Assembly: GCF_007097245.1 (NCBI RefSeq)
Contig: NZ_VJZT01000001.1
Coordinates: forward strand, 62,001-126,000
Source: Flavobacterium restrictum
Lineage (GTDB): Bacteria > Bacteroidota > Bacteroidia > Flavobacteriales > Flavobacteriaceae
Direction: 5' to 3'
DNA length: 64,000 nucleotides
The position numbers and the translations under genes were made by a program. Of this stretch, positions 7,573 through 15,246 are shown one piece after another; position 1 is the first letter of the stretch; every line of letters begins with the position of its first letter. The notes beneath the pieces were generated by a model. The model was not told where the DNA came from, ran no database searches, and was given only the letters and a program-made list of their open reading frames with translations.

Positions 7573-10026
7573 ATGTCAAATCACAAAATACTCACTATTG
7601 ACAATCTGTCACTTCAAGAATTTGATTCTGAAGCCGAATTAATACCACTTTTAACCCCCGAAGATGAGGAGGAAATGAACAACGAGGAATTGCCGGATTC
7701 GTTGCCTATTTTGCCTTTGCGAAATACGGTTTTGTTTCCTGGTGTTGTCATTCCAATTTCGGCAGGAAGAGACAAATCGATTAAGTTAATCAATGATGCC
7801 AATGCCGCTGGACGTGTAATAGGAGTGGTGTCACAAATCAACGAGGAAGACGAAGATCCTACAAAAGATGACATTCATAAAGTAGGAACTGTAGCTAGAA
7901 TTCTGCGTGTTTTGAAAATGCCAGACGGCAATATTACCGTTATTTTGCAAGGAAAAAAGCGTTTTGAAATTGATCAAGTACTCACGGAACAGCCTTATAT
8001 TACTGCAAAAGTAAAAGAAGTTGCAGAAAAAAGACCTGCGCACCACGACACGGAATTTTCGGCAATTATTGATTCTTTGAAAGAGTTGGCGATTAAAATT
8101 ATTCATGAAAGTCCTAATATTCCTTCGGAAGCTACTTTTGCCATAAAAAACATCGAAAGCACCTCGTTTTTGGTGAATTTTGTTTCATCTAATATGAATT
8201 TATCGGTTAAGGAAAAACAAGATTTATTGGCTATCAATGGTTTGAAAGAACGCGCTCTGGAAACGCTTCGTTTTATGAATGTTGAGCTTCAAAAATTGGA
8301 ATTGAAAAACGATATCCAGTCCAAAGTTCGCTTTGATTTAGACCAGCAACAACGTGAATATTTTTTGCATCAGCAAATAAAAACCATTCAAGAGGAATTG
8401 GGTGGCGCGTCTCACGAGGAGGAAATTGATGAGATGAAGCAAAAAGCGCAACTCAAGAAATGGGATGAAAAAACCAAAATTCATTTCGAAAAAGAGTTGT
8501 CCAAAATGCGAAGAATGAATCCGCAAGCACCTGATTTTGGGATGCAACGCAATTATTTAGAGCTATTTTTAGAATTGCCATGGGGCGAATATTCTAAAGA
8601 TAATTTTGATTTGAAACACGCACAAAAAGTTTTAGATAAAGATCATTTTGGTTTAGAAGAAGTAAAAAAACGAATGATTGAGCATCTTGCGGTACTTAAA
8701 TTACGAAACGATATGAAATCGCCCATCATTTGTTTAACAGGCCCTCCAGGGGTTGGTAAAACCTCTATTGGTAGATCTGTAGCAGAAGCTTTGGGTCGTG
8801 AATATGTACGTATTTCCCTTGGTGGTTTGCGTGACGAAGCCGAAATTCGGGGACATCGAAAAACCTATATTGGCGCCATGCCAGGTCGTATTATTCAGAG
8901 TTTGAAAAAAGCAGGCACCTCAAATCCCGTTTTTGTTTTAGACGAAATCGATAAGTTATCCAGTAGCAATAGCGGAGATCCTTCTTCGGCATTATTGGAG
9001 GTTTTAGATCCAGAGCAAAACAATGCTTTTTATGACAATTTCCTAGAAATGGGTTACGATTTGTCTAAAGTAATGTTTATTGCCACGTCTAATAATATGG
9101 CGGCGATTCAACCAGCATTGATTGATAGAATGGAAGTTATTAAAATGTCTGGTTACACCATTGAAGAAAAAGTAGAAATTGCTAGAAAGCATTTGTTTTC
9201 GAAACAATTAAAAGCACACGGATTGACTGCCAAGGATTTGACCATTGGCAAAAAACAATTGGAGAAAATTGTAGAAGGCTATACCCGAGAATCAGGAGTT
9301 CGTGGACTTGAAAATAAGATTGCACAAGTGATTCGAAATGCGGCCAAATCGGTAGCGATGGAGGAGGAGTACAACAAAAAAGTAACCGATGAAGATATTA
9401 TAAAAGTATTGGGCGTTCCAAGATTAGAGCGAGATAAATACGAGAGTAATGATGTAGCAGGTGTGGTAACAGGATTGGCGTGGACGAGTGTTGGTGGTGA
9501 TATTTTGTTTATAGAATCGTTGATTTCTCCAGGAAAAGGAGCGATGACCATCACGGGGAATCTAGGAACGGTTATGAAAGAATCGGCAACTATAGCCCTA
9601 GAATACATCAAAGCCAATACAGAATTGTTGGGATTAAATTCCGAATTACTTTCTAAATACAACATTCACCTTCACGTTCCAGAAGGTGCTACGCCCAAGG
9701 ATGGACCCAGTGCAGGAATTGCCATGTTGACATCATTAGTCTCCTTATTGACTCAAAAGCGAGTGAAGAAAAACCTTGCCATGACGGGTGAAATCACTTT
9801 ACGAGGCAAAGTTTTGCCTGTGGGCGGTATTAAAGAAAAGATTTTGGCAGCCAAAAGAGCCAATATCAAAGAGATTATTTTATGTCACGAAAACAAAAGC
9901 GACATCGATGAAATCAAAGCCGAATACCTTGAAGGATTGACTTTTCATTACGTAAAAGAAATGAGCGAAGTTTTGAAATTAGCCATTACGGATCAGAAAG
10001 TTAAAAACGCAAAGGATTTAAAATAA
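7573..10026 (+). CDS. lon: ATP-dependent protease Lon
   Basis: 817 residues, the normal LonA length. It is a cytoplasmic hexameric AAA+ protease that degrades misfolded and regulatory proteins. An N-terminal acidic extension (about 1-43) precedes the substrate-binding domain, which starts at LPILPLRN. Walker A is GPPGVGKT (390-397) and Walker B is VFVLDEID (453-460). The C-terminal protease domain carries the Ser-Lys dyad: Ser713 in KDGPSAG and Lys756 in GGIKEK. The gene stands alone between its own promoter and a strong terminator. Confidence 0.97.
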   Translation: MSNHKILTIDNLSLQEFDSEAELIPLLTPEDEEEMNNEELPDSLPILPLRNTVLFPGVVIPISAGRDKSIKLINDANAAGRVIGVVSQINEEDEDPTKDDIHKVGTVARILRVLKMPDGNITVILQGKKRFEIDQVLTEQPYITAKVKEVAEKRPAHHDTEFSAIIDSLKELAIKIIHESPNIPSEATFAIKNIESTSFLVNFVSSNMNLSVKEKQDLLAINGLKERALETLRFMNVELQKLELKNDIQSKVRFDLDQQQREYFLHQQIKTIQEELGGASHEEEIDEMKQKAQLKKWDEKTKIHFEKELSKMRRMNPQAPDFGMQRNYLELFLELPWGEYSKDNFDLKHAQKVLDKDHFGLEEVKKRMIEHLAVLKLRNDMKSPIICLTGPPGVGKTSIGRSVAEALGREYVRISLGGLRDEAEIRGHRKTYIGAMPGRIIQSLKKAGTSNPVFVLDEIDKLSSSNSGDPSSALLEVLDPEQNNAFYDNFLEMGYDLSKVMFIATSNNMAAIQPALIDRMEVIKMSGYTIEEKVEIARKHLFSKQLKAHGLTAKDLTIGKKQLEKIVEGYTRESGVRGLENKIAQVIRNAAKSVAMEEEYNKKVTDEDIIKVLGVPRLERDKYESNDVAGVVTGLAWTSVGGDILFIESLISPGKGAMTITGNLGTVMKESATIALEYIKANTELLGLNSELLSKYNIHLHVPEGATPKDGPSAGIAMLTSLVSLLTQKRVKKNLAMTGEITLRGKVLPVGGIKEKILAAKRANIKEIILCHENKSDIDEIKAEYLEGLTFHYVKEMSEVLKLAITDQKVKNAKDLK

Positions 10027-10050
10027 TTTTAGATCATTTCGAAATAAAAA

Positions 10051-10083
10051 AAAGGGCTAATTTTTTAAAATTAGCCCTTTGTC
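10051..10083. terminator. Bidirectional terminator, lon and PhnA-like gene
   Basis: AAAGGGCTAATTTT at 10051-10064 is mirrored at 10067-10080. A-rich sequence on the left and T-rich on the right allow it to serve both convergent genes. Confidence 0.85.
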
Positions 10084-10097
10084 ATTTATAAGTATGC

Positions 10098-10670
10098 TTA
10101 TATTTTTTTCACGTATTGTGTAATAATTACAATTTGTTGCCCGTCGACTTTTCCTTCAATATATTCGGCATTTTCGTGGTCTAAACGAATATTACGCACC
10201 GAAGTTCCTTGTTTTGCCACCATACTAGATCCTTTTACTTTTAAATCTTTGATCAAAACTACGGAATCTCCGTGGGTCAAAATTACTCCATTTACATCAC
10301 GATGAATGATTTTGTTCTCGTCATCTTCGCCTTCGCCTGTGGCTTGTGCCCATGCTAGGGTATCTTTGTCAAGATACATTTGTTCTAATAATTCTTGTGG
10401 CCAACCATTTTTGCGAAGGCGACTCAACATTCGCCAAGCAACTACTTGCACTGCTGTATGCTCGCTCCACATACTGTCGTTTAGGCATCTCCAGTGGTTT
10501 AGGTCTTCATTACCTGCGTTTTCTATTTGGTCAATACAGGTGGCACAAGCCAAAATGTTTTCGTCTAATCCTCCTTTTTGAGTTGGTAATACGGCGTATA
10601 CTTTTAGGTTTTCGGTAGCAGCACAAAGTTCACATTGGGAACCGCTACGCTTATTTAATTGTCTTTCCAT
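10098..10670 (-). CDS. PhnA domain protein with N-terminal zinc ribbon
   Basis: 190 residues. Residues about 10-48 hold two CxxC knuckles (C13, C16, C42, C45), a likely zinc ribbon. The C-terminal third, from DVNGVILTHGDSV to the end, is the PhnA domain, an SH3-like barrel. Despite the name, PhnA-family proteins are not shown to act in phosphonate breakdown outside a few hydrolases, and no phosphonate genes are nearby. Function unknown. The gene stands alone, converging on lon. Confidence 0.85.
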   Translation of the reverse strand: MERQLNKRSGSQCELCAATENLKVYAVLPTQKGGLDENILACATCIDQIENAGNEDLNHWRCLNDSMWSEHTAVQVVAWRMLSRLRKNGWPQELLEQMYLDKDTLAWAQATGEGEDDENKIIHRDVNGVILTHGDSVVLIKDLKVKGSSMVAKQGTSVRNIRLDHENAEYIEGKVDGQQIVIITQYVKKI

Positions 10671-11136
10671 GACTTATTTTTTTTTTGGCAAAAATACAGC
10701 TAATAAATGCTATGACCAAGTTTATATTATTTTTAAAAAATTTTGACTCTATTCTTGAAATATAGTGGTTTTTCTATTTTGATACTAGTGCAGTTTTTTG
10801 TTACTGTATTTATAAGAATCGTTCCTATAGAACTGTATGAATATCGACATTTATTTACCCCGAACTATAGTTCGGGGCTACAACAGGAATCGTTCCTACG
10901 GAACTTCCCATAGGCTCGGGAAATAGTGTAAGTGATAGAGTTTATTTCGTACTTATTTAATGATTGTTTAAAAAGGTACGTAGGAACGACCAATAATTAC
11001 CAGTAATTTGATACGTGAAATAATTTTAGAATACATTTCGGTTAATAAATTCTGCTTTACAATAGCGTGTAAATTTTTGAAATAACGTGGGTTCTATTTT
11101 CAAAATAGTGTCAAAAAAAACCTGAAAACCAAATAA
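10671..11136. other. Intergenic region carrying a palindromic repeat element
   Basis: 466 bp with no credible gene. Most of it is the repeat at 10820-10988 and its flanks. I find no TAnnTTTG promoter for the PhnA-like gene here. Confidence 0.6.
10820..10988 (+). repeat. Palindromic dispersed repeat, copy 1
   Basis: About 169 bp. It starts with CGTTCCTA and ends with the inverse, TAGGAACG. Inside are GTTCCTACGGAAC and a perfect 20-bp palindrome, CCCCGAACTATAGTTCGGGG (10858-10877). A second copy with the same order of palindromes lies at 37212-37389, and both are followed by CAATAATTA. This resembles non-coding REP- or MITE-type intergenic elements. It encodes nothing. Confidence 0.8.
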
Positions 11137-11592
11137 TTAGCGAATTCTTACCGCATCAGGAACCAGCATTTTATATTCTCCGTGATTGCGAATGACATCT
11201 CGCACAATGCTTGAACTGATGTACGAAGTTTTGGCAGCGGTTAATAAAAATACGGTTTCAATTTTAGACAAACGCCTGTTGGTGTGGGCAATCGCTTTTT
11301 CAAATTCAAAATCGGCGGGATTACGCAATCCTCTTAAAATAAAATTGGCTTTTACTTTTTTGCACAAATCAATTGTTAATCCTTCGTATGTAATTACGGA
11401 AACTTTGGGTTCGTTTTTGAAGGTTTCTTCAATGAAATTTTTTCGTTCTTCGAGTGAAAACATGTATTTTTTTTCGGCATTCACCCCAATGGCAATAATG
11501 ATTTCGTCAAATAACGGAATGGCTCTGTTGATAATGTCTTCATGTCCTAGGGTAATGGGGTCGAAGGAACCGGGGAATATGGCTTTTCTCAT
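11137..11592 (-). CDS. coaD: Pantetheine-phosphate adenylyltransferase
   Basis: 151 residues, standard length. It transfers AMP from ATP to phosphopantetheine, the penultimate step of coenzyme A synthesis. Motifs: GSFDPITLGHEDII (8-21) with the nucleotidyltransferase TxGH signature, the substrate loop RGLRNPADFEFE, and SYISSSIVRDV near the C-terminus. It starts 3 bp after the DUF1211 gene stop codon. A 120-bp piece of a second coaD copy lies upstream of that gene (12181-12299), so this locus has been rearranged. Confidence 0.96.
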   Translation of the reverse strand: MRKAIFPGSFDPITLGHEDIINRAIPLFDEIIIAIGVNAEKKYMFSLEERKNFIEETFKNEPKVSVITYEGLTIDLCKKVKANFILRGLRNPADFEFEKAIAHTNRRLSKIETVFLLTAAKTSYISSSIVRDVIRNHGEYKMLVPDAVRIR

Positions 11593-11595
11593 TTT

Positions 11596-12174
11596 TTAGA
11601 TTGTATGGATTTGATTTTCAATTCTTTTATCGGGAATAATCCAGATTAAGGCAACACTGATATAAAGGATTCCCGAGATAATGGGCGAAAAAAAGGCGAG
11701 TGGAATTGCCAAAATATAGCAAACTAACGATATTTTTCCTTTTTTATCGTTCTTGATAGCTTGGTATAAAACGGATTCTTTGCCTTCTAGTTTTATAATT
11801 TTATTTTGAAGCATTAGGTACGAAAGTGCACACATTAATAATATAAATCCATAAGTGGCAATAGGAATTGTAGCAAATGACTGGCTTCCAATCCAGTTTG
11901 TTGCAAAAGGAATTAAAGACAACCAAAATAAAAGTATAGTATTGAACCAGAGTACAGAACCATCTATTTTTTTGACTACTTGAAACATGTGATGGTGATT
12001 GTTCCAGTAAATTCCAACATAAATAAAACTCAATACATAGCTTAAGAAAATAGGAATCAAAGGTTTCAACGATTCAAAACTATCCGCTTCGGGGGCTTTT
12101 ATTTCTAAAATCATTATAGTAATTATAATGGCTAATACACCATCACTAAAGGCTTCAATTCTACTTTTATTCAT
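11596..12174 (-). CDS. TMEM175/DUF1211 family membrane protein
   Basis: 192 residues from the chosen ATG at 12174. The N-terminal helix carries RIEAFSDGVLAI, the FSDG signature of the TMEM175 potassium-channel family, and about six hydrophobic helices follow. The reading frame stays open 48 bases further upstream, but those 16 codons (MFSLEERK and following) are copied from coaD and are not part of the family. Bacterial members are thought to be tetrameric K+-selective channels. The gene sits between an intact coaD and a coaD fragment, a sign of insertion between ddl and coaD. Confidence 0.85.
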   Translation of the reverse strand: MNKSRIEAFSDGVLAIIITIMILEIKAPEADSFESLKPLIPIFLSYVLSFIYVGIYWNNHHHMFQVVKKIDGSVLWFNTILLFWLSLIPFATNWIGSQSFATIPIATYGFILLMCALSYLMLQNKIIKLEGKESVLYQAIKNDKKGKISLVCYILAIPLAFFSPIISGILYISVALIWIIPDKRIENQIHTI

Positions 12175-12180
12175 TTTTTT

Positions 12181-12299
12181 AGGTTTGTTCAATGAAATTT
12201 TTCGTTCTTCGAGTGAAAACATGTTTTTTTTTCGGCATTGACACTAATGTCAATAATGATTTCGTCAAATAACGGAATGGCTCTGTTAATAATGTCTTT
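12181..12299 (-). pseudogene. Partial duplicate of coaD
   Basis: This segment matches coaD bases 11421-11540 in the same orientation, with about ten differences and small indels. It corresponds roughly to coaD codons 18-57 and has neither the start codon nor the C-terminal half. A one-base deletion at the TTTT run shifts its frame. It lies between ddl and the TMEM175-type gene. Confidence 0.85.
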
Positions 12300-12330
12300 A
12301 CCTTGCAGGAGTATTTTAAAGCAATTGTTT

Positions 12331-13302
12331 TTATAAAAGTGCTAACTCAATAGCATTAGTAAACAAATCTTCTAGAGAAATTCCGGCGGCTTTGGCTTGT
12401 TGCGGAATGAGACTTTCGGTGGTTAAACCGGGAATGGTATTCATTTCGAGCATGTGAGGCTCTTCGTTTACAATGATAAATTCACTTCTAGAAAATCCTT
12501 TCATTTTTAGCACTTCGTAGGCACGTTTGGCAATTTCGCCCACTTTTTGGGTCATTTCGTCCGAGATTCTAGCGGGTGTAATTTCTTGTGACTTCCCGTG
12601 GTATTTGGCTTCGTAATCAAAGAAATCATTTTCGGAGACAATTTCCGTGATGGGTAAAACGGTTACGATTCCTTTATAATTAATGACTCCAACCGAAACT
12701 TCGGTACCATCAAGGAAACTTTCAATGATGATTTCGTTGTCCTCTTTGTAGGCAATTTCAATAGCAATAGGCAATTCTACGGCAGCTTTTACTTTGGAAA
12801 TTCCAAAGCTTGAACCTGCTTTATTGGGTTTTACAAAACAAGGCAAACCTACTTTGTTGACAATTGCGTTGGTATCTATACTATCGCCTTTGTTGAGATA
12901 ATAGGAAGTAGCGGTTTTTATTCCGTAGGGTTTGAGTACCGAAAGTAAATCGCGCTTATTGAAGGTTAAGGCAGCTTGGTAATAGTCGCAAGCAGTTTGG
13001 GGTAAGTTTATTAATTCGAAATAAGCTTGCATCAATCCGTCCTCGCCGGGTGTCCCATGAATGGCGTTGAAGACACAATCGAATGTTATTTTGTTGTCGT
13101 TTACAACTACCGAAAAATCGTTTTTATCCACGGGAAATTCCGTGTCATTGGCGTCAACATATACCCATTTTTCCTTAAAAATATGAATTCGGAATGCGTT
13201 GTATTTGGTTTTATCTAGAAATTGGTAGACTACGTTTCCGCTTATTAGCGATATTTTGTATTCGCTGGAATAGCCTCCCATGATGATGGCAATGTTTTTC
13301 AT
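12331..13302 (-). CDS. ddl: D-alanine--D-alanine ligase
   Basis: 323 residues, ATP-grasp enzyme making the D-Ala-D-Ala dipeptide for peptidoglycan. Motifs: the N-terminal IIMGGYSSEYKISLISG, HGTPGEDG (83-90), the ATP-binding KPNKAGSSFGISKV and the Mg-binding LEMNTIPGLT near the C-terminus. It is cytoplasmic. It is transcribed away from the PASTA protein gene across a 226-bp gap that holds a structured RNA candidate. Downstream lies the coaD fragment. Confidence 0.95.
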   Translation of the reverse strand: MKNIAIIMGGYSSEYKISLISGNVVYQFLDKTKYNAFRIHIFKEKWVYVDANDTEFPVDKNDFSVVVNDNKITFDCVFNAIHGTPGEDGLMQAYFELINLPQTACDYYQAALTFNKRDLLSVLKPYGIKTATSYYLNKGDSIDTNAIVNKVGLPCFVKPNKAGSSFGISKVKAAVELPIAIEIAYKEDNEIIIESFLDGTEVSVGVINYKGIVTVLPITEIVSENDFFDYEAKYHGKSQEITPARISDEMTQKVGEIAKRAYEVLKMKGFSRSEFIIVNEEPHMLEMNTIPGLTTESLIPQQAKAAGISLEDLFTNAIELALL

Positions 13303-13359
13303 TGTAACGATTTAAGGTTTTATAGTTCTTTTATTGAAAATCTAAACGGGTCTTGAAAA

Positions 13360-13457
13360 CGGATGCTCTAGCCCCGATAGCAGTGGAAATCCTTTTTATC
13401 AGCCTTTTTTGGCTGGTAAAAAGATTGCAACGAATAGCGGGAAATAGCTCCGAAAAA
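13360..13457 (+). ncRNA. Structured intergenic RNA candidate (Flavo-1-like)
   Basis: AATCCTTTTTATCAGCC at 13388-13404 pairs with GGCTGGTAAAAAGATT at 13411-13426 around a T6 loop. Outside this, CTAGCCCCG (13369-13377) can pair with CGGGAAATAG (13438-13447). The motif AGCCCCGATAG...CAACGAATAGCGGGA resembles, from memory, a recurrent intergenic RNA family of flavobacteria (Flavo-1). Strand and identity are inference; a repeat element rather than an RNA gene is the main alternative. Confidence 0.5.
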
Positions 13458-13499
13458 GCATTAAACAAAATTATCATTTTTTTTGAAACGAAATAGCTT

Positions 13500-13507
13500 T
13501 ATCTTTG
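13500..13507 (+). promoter_or_regulatory. -7 element for the PASTA protein gene
   Basis: TATCTTTG matches TAnnTTTG, 21 bases before the chosen ATG at 13529. It overlaps an in-frame TTG, which argues against that upstream start. Confidence 0.5.
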
Positions 13508-13528
13508 TGGCATCTAAAAATAATTTTT

Positions 13529-14155
13529 ATGAGTTTACGGAAGTATCTTACTAGTCGGGTGTTTTTTGGTCAAGTGCTTATTGCCTTGGCGATAATTGCA
13601 GTTTTAGGTTATTTGTTTATGCACTGGTTGACTTTTACGACGGATCATGGTAATGAAGTTGTGGTTCCTGATTTGAGTAAACTGACCGAGGAGCAAGTGG
13701 AGGACAAATTGGACGCCTTGGATTTAGATTATGTGCTTTTGGACAGTGTAGATTTTAGAGGTGATTATCCTAAATTTAGCGTAGTTGAGCAAGATCCGTT
13801 GCCGGGAATGCACGTAAAAGTGGGTCGGAAGGTATATATTAAAATTAATGCTTCCGGATTTTCATCGGTTCGAGTTCCTGATTTAATTGAAAAAACATAT
13901 CGTGAGGCGGTTCCTACCTTGAAAGCGTTAGGACTTCAAGAAGGTGTGATTACGTATATTCCTAATTTAGGGAAGGATATGGTTCTCGAGATGCGTTACA
14001 AAGGCAGAAACTTAAAAGTAGGCGATAGGGTTTTGAAATCCTCCAAAATTGATTTGGTTTTAGGAGATGGAAAAGCGAGTTATGAAGATGAAGGTGCTGT
14101 GGATAGTCTAGCAACACCACCGCCAACAGTTGAAACACCAGTAAATGAACAATAA
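13529..14155 (+). CDS. PASTA domain membrane protein
   Basis: 208 residues from the ATG at 13529. A single membrane helix (about 11-32, IALAIIAVLGYLFM in its core) is followed by two PASTA domains: about 40-108 (VVPDLSKLTEEQ onward) and 112-183 (VRVPDLIEKTYREAV onward). The acidic, proline-rich tail is probably disordered. PASTA domains usually bind muropeptides or sit on kinases and penicillin-binding proteins, but no catalytic domain is present here. The location next to ddl fits a cell-wall role. It overlaps the pseudouridine synthase gene by 11 bp. Confidence 0.88.
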   Translation: MSLRKYLTSRVFFGQVLIALAIIAVLGYLFMHWLTFTTDHGNEVVVPDLSKLTEEQVEDKLDALDLDYVLLDSVDFRGDYPKFSVVEQDPLPGMHVKVGRKVYIKINASGFSSVRVPDLIEKTYREAVPTLKALGLQEGVITYIPNLGKDMVLEMRYKGRNLKVGDRVLKSSKIDLVLGDGKASYEDEGAVDSLATPPPTVETPVNEQ

Positions 14156-15182
14156 TACCGATAGTTTAGATTTAGAAGAAGAATTGTTTGAACATTTTAG
14201 ATTTGAAGTTCCCAAAGGGCAGGCCTCTTTGCGAATTGATAAATATTTGATGAGCTTGATTCAAAATGCAACCCGAAACAAAATTCAAAATGCTGCGACC
14301 GAAGGTAATATTTTTGTAAATGATGCTATTGTAAAGTCCAATTATAAAGTAAAAGCATTTGATGTGGTTCGGGTAATGCTCTCGCATCCACCATTTGAAA
14401 ATCATATTATTCCCGAAGATATTCCGCTCAATATTGTTTATGAAGATGACGCTTTGTTGTTGATTAACAAAGAACCTGGCATGGTAGTACATCCTGGACA
14501 TGGCAATTATACAGGGACTTTGGTTCATGCTTTGGCACATCATTTTGATAATTTGCCCATGAATAGCAGTGAGCGTCCTGGATTGGTGCATCGCATTGAT
14601 AAAGACACGTCTGGTTTGCTTGTAATTGCCAAAACTGAAGCTGCTATGACCCATTTAGCCAAACAATTTGAAGCCAAAACATCGGAGCGGGAATACATTG
14701 CTTTGGTTTGGGGAAATGTTGCTAACGATCAAGGTACGATCGAGGGCAACTTGGCAAGACATCTCAAAGACCGCATGCAAATGGCCGTTTTTGCTGATCC
14801 CGAAATAGGAAAACCAGCAATAACACATTATAAAGTTTTGGAACGTTTTGGGTATGTAACCTTGATTTCCTGCCAACTTGAAACAGGGCGAACGCACCAA
14901 ATCCGTGCTCACATGAAGCATTTAGGACATCCGTTGTTCAATGATGAGCGCTATGGTGGCCATTTGATTTTGAAAGGAACTACGTTTACTAAATACAAGC
15001 AGTTTATAGAAAACTGTTTCAAAACGTTACCACGACAAGCCCTGCACGCCAAAACACTTGGTTTTGTTCATCCTACGACTGGCGAAATGATGCGTTTTGA
15101 TACCGAATTCCCACAAGATTTACAGGATTGTATTGAAAAATGGCGTAACTATTCGAAATCACACACTGCTGACGAGGAATAA
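14145..15182 (+). CDS. RluA family pseudouridine synthase
   Basis: 345 residues. An N-terminal S4 RNA-binding domain (about 25-85) is followed by the catalytic domain with HRIDKDTSG (149-157), where Asp152 is the expected nucleophile. The C-terminal part keeps GRTHQIRAHM. The S4 domain plus this motif fits RluD-type enzymes that modify 23S rRNA helix 69, but RluC-type activity cannot be excluded. Translation is probably coupled to the PASTA gene through the 11-bp overlap. A strong terminator follows. Confidence 0.9.
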   Translation: MNNNTDSLDLEEELFEHFRFEVPKGQASLRIDKYLMSLIQNATRNKIQNAATEGNIFVNDAIVKSNYKVKAFDVVRVMLSHPPFENHIIPEDIPLNIVYEDDALLLINKEPGMVVHPGHGNYTGTLVHALAHHFDNLPMNSSERPGLVHRIDKDTSGLLVIAKTEAAMTHLAKQFEAKTSEREYIALVWGNVANDQGTIEGNLARHLKDRMQMAVFADPEIGKPAITHYKVLERFGYVTLISCQLETGRTHQIRAHMKHLGHPLFNDERYGGHLILKGTTFTKYKQFIENCFKTLPRQALHAKTLGFVHPTTGEMMRFDTEFPQDLQDCIEKWRNYSKSHTADEE

Positions 15183-15198
15183 ACAGTGCTACTAAAAC

Positions 15199-15228
15199 AA
15201 AAAAAGCACGCTGTAGGCGTGCTTTTTT
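15199..15228. terminator. Bidirectional terminator, rlu gene and recQ
   Basis: AAAAAAGCACGC at 15200-15211 pairs with GCGTGCTTTTTT at 15217-15228 around a 5-base loop. It serves both convergent genes. Confidence 0.88.
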
Positions 15229-15246
15229 AGGTACTATGAATGCGGA

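Noticed and set aside
9279..9665. 128-residue frame antisense to lon
   Set aside because: Lies wholly within lon, has no family resemblance and is a by-product of lon codon usage.
12175..12222. Upstream start for the TMEM175-type gene
   Set aside because: These codons come from the coaD fragment; ATG 12174 begins the conserved FSDG helix.
13505..13528. TTG start for the PASTA protein
   Set aside because: The codon lies inside the TATCTTTG promoter element; ATG 13529 gives a normal N-terminal membrane anchor.
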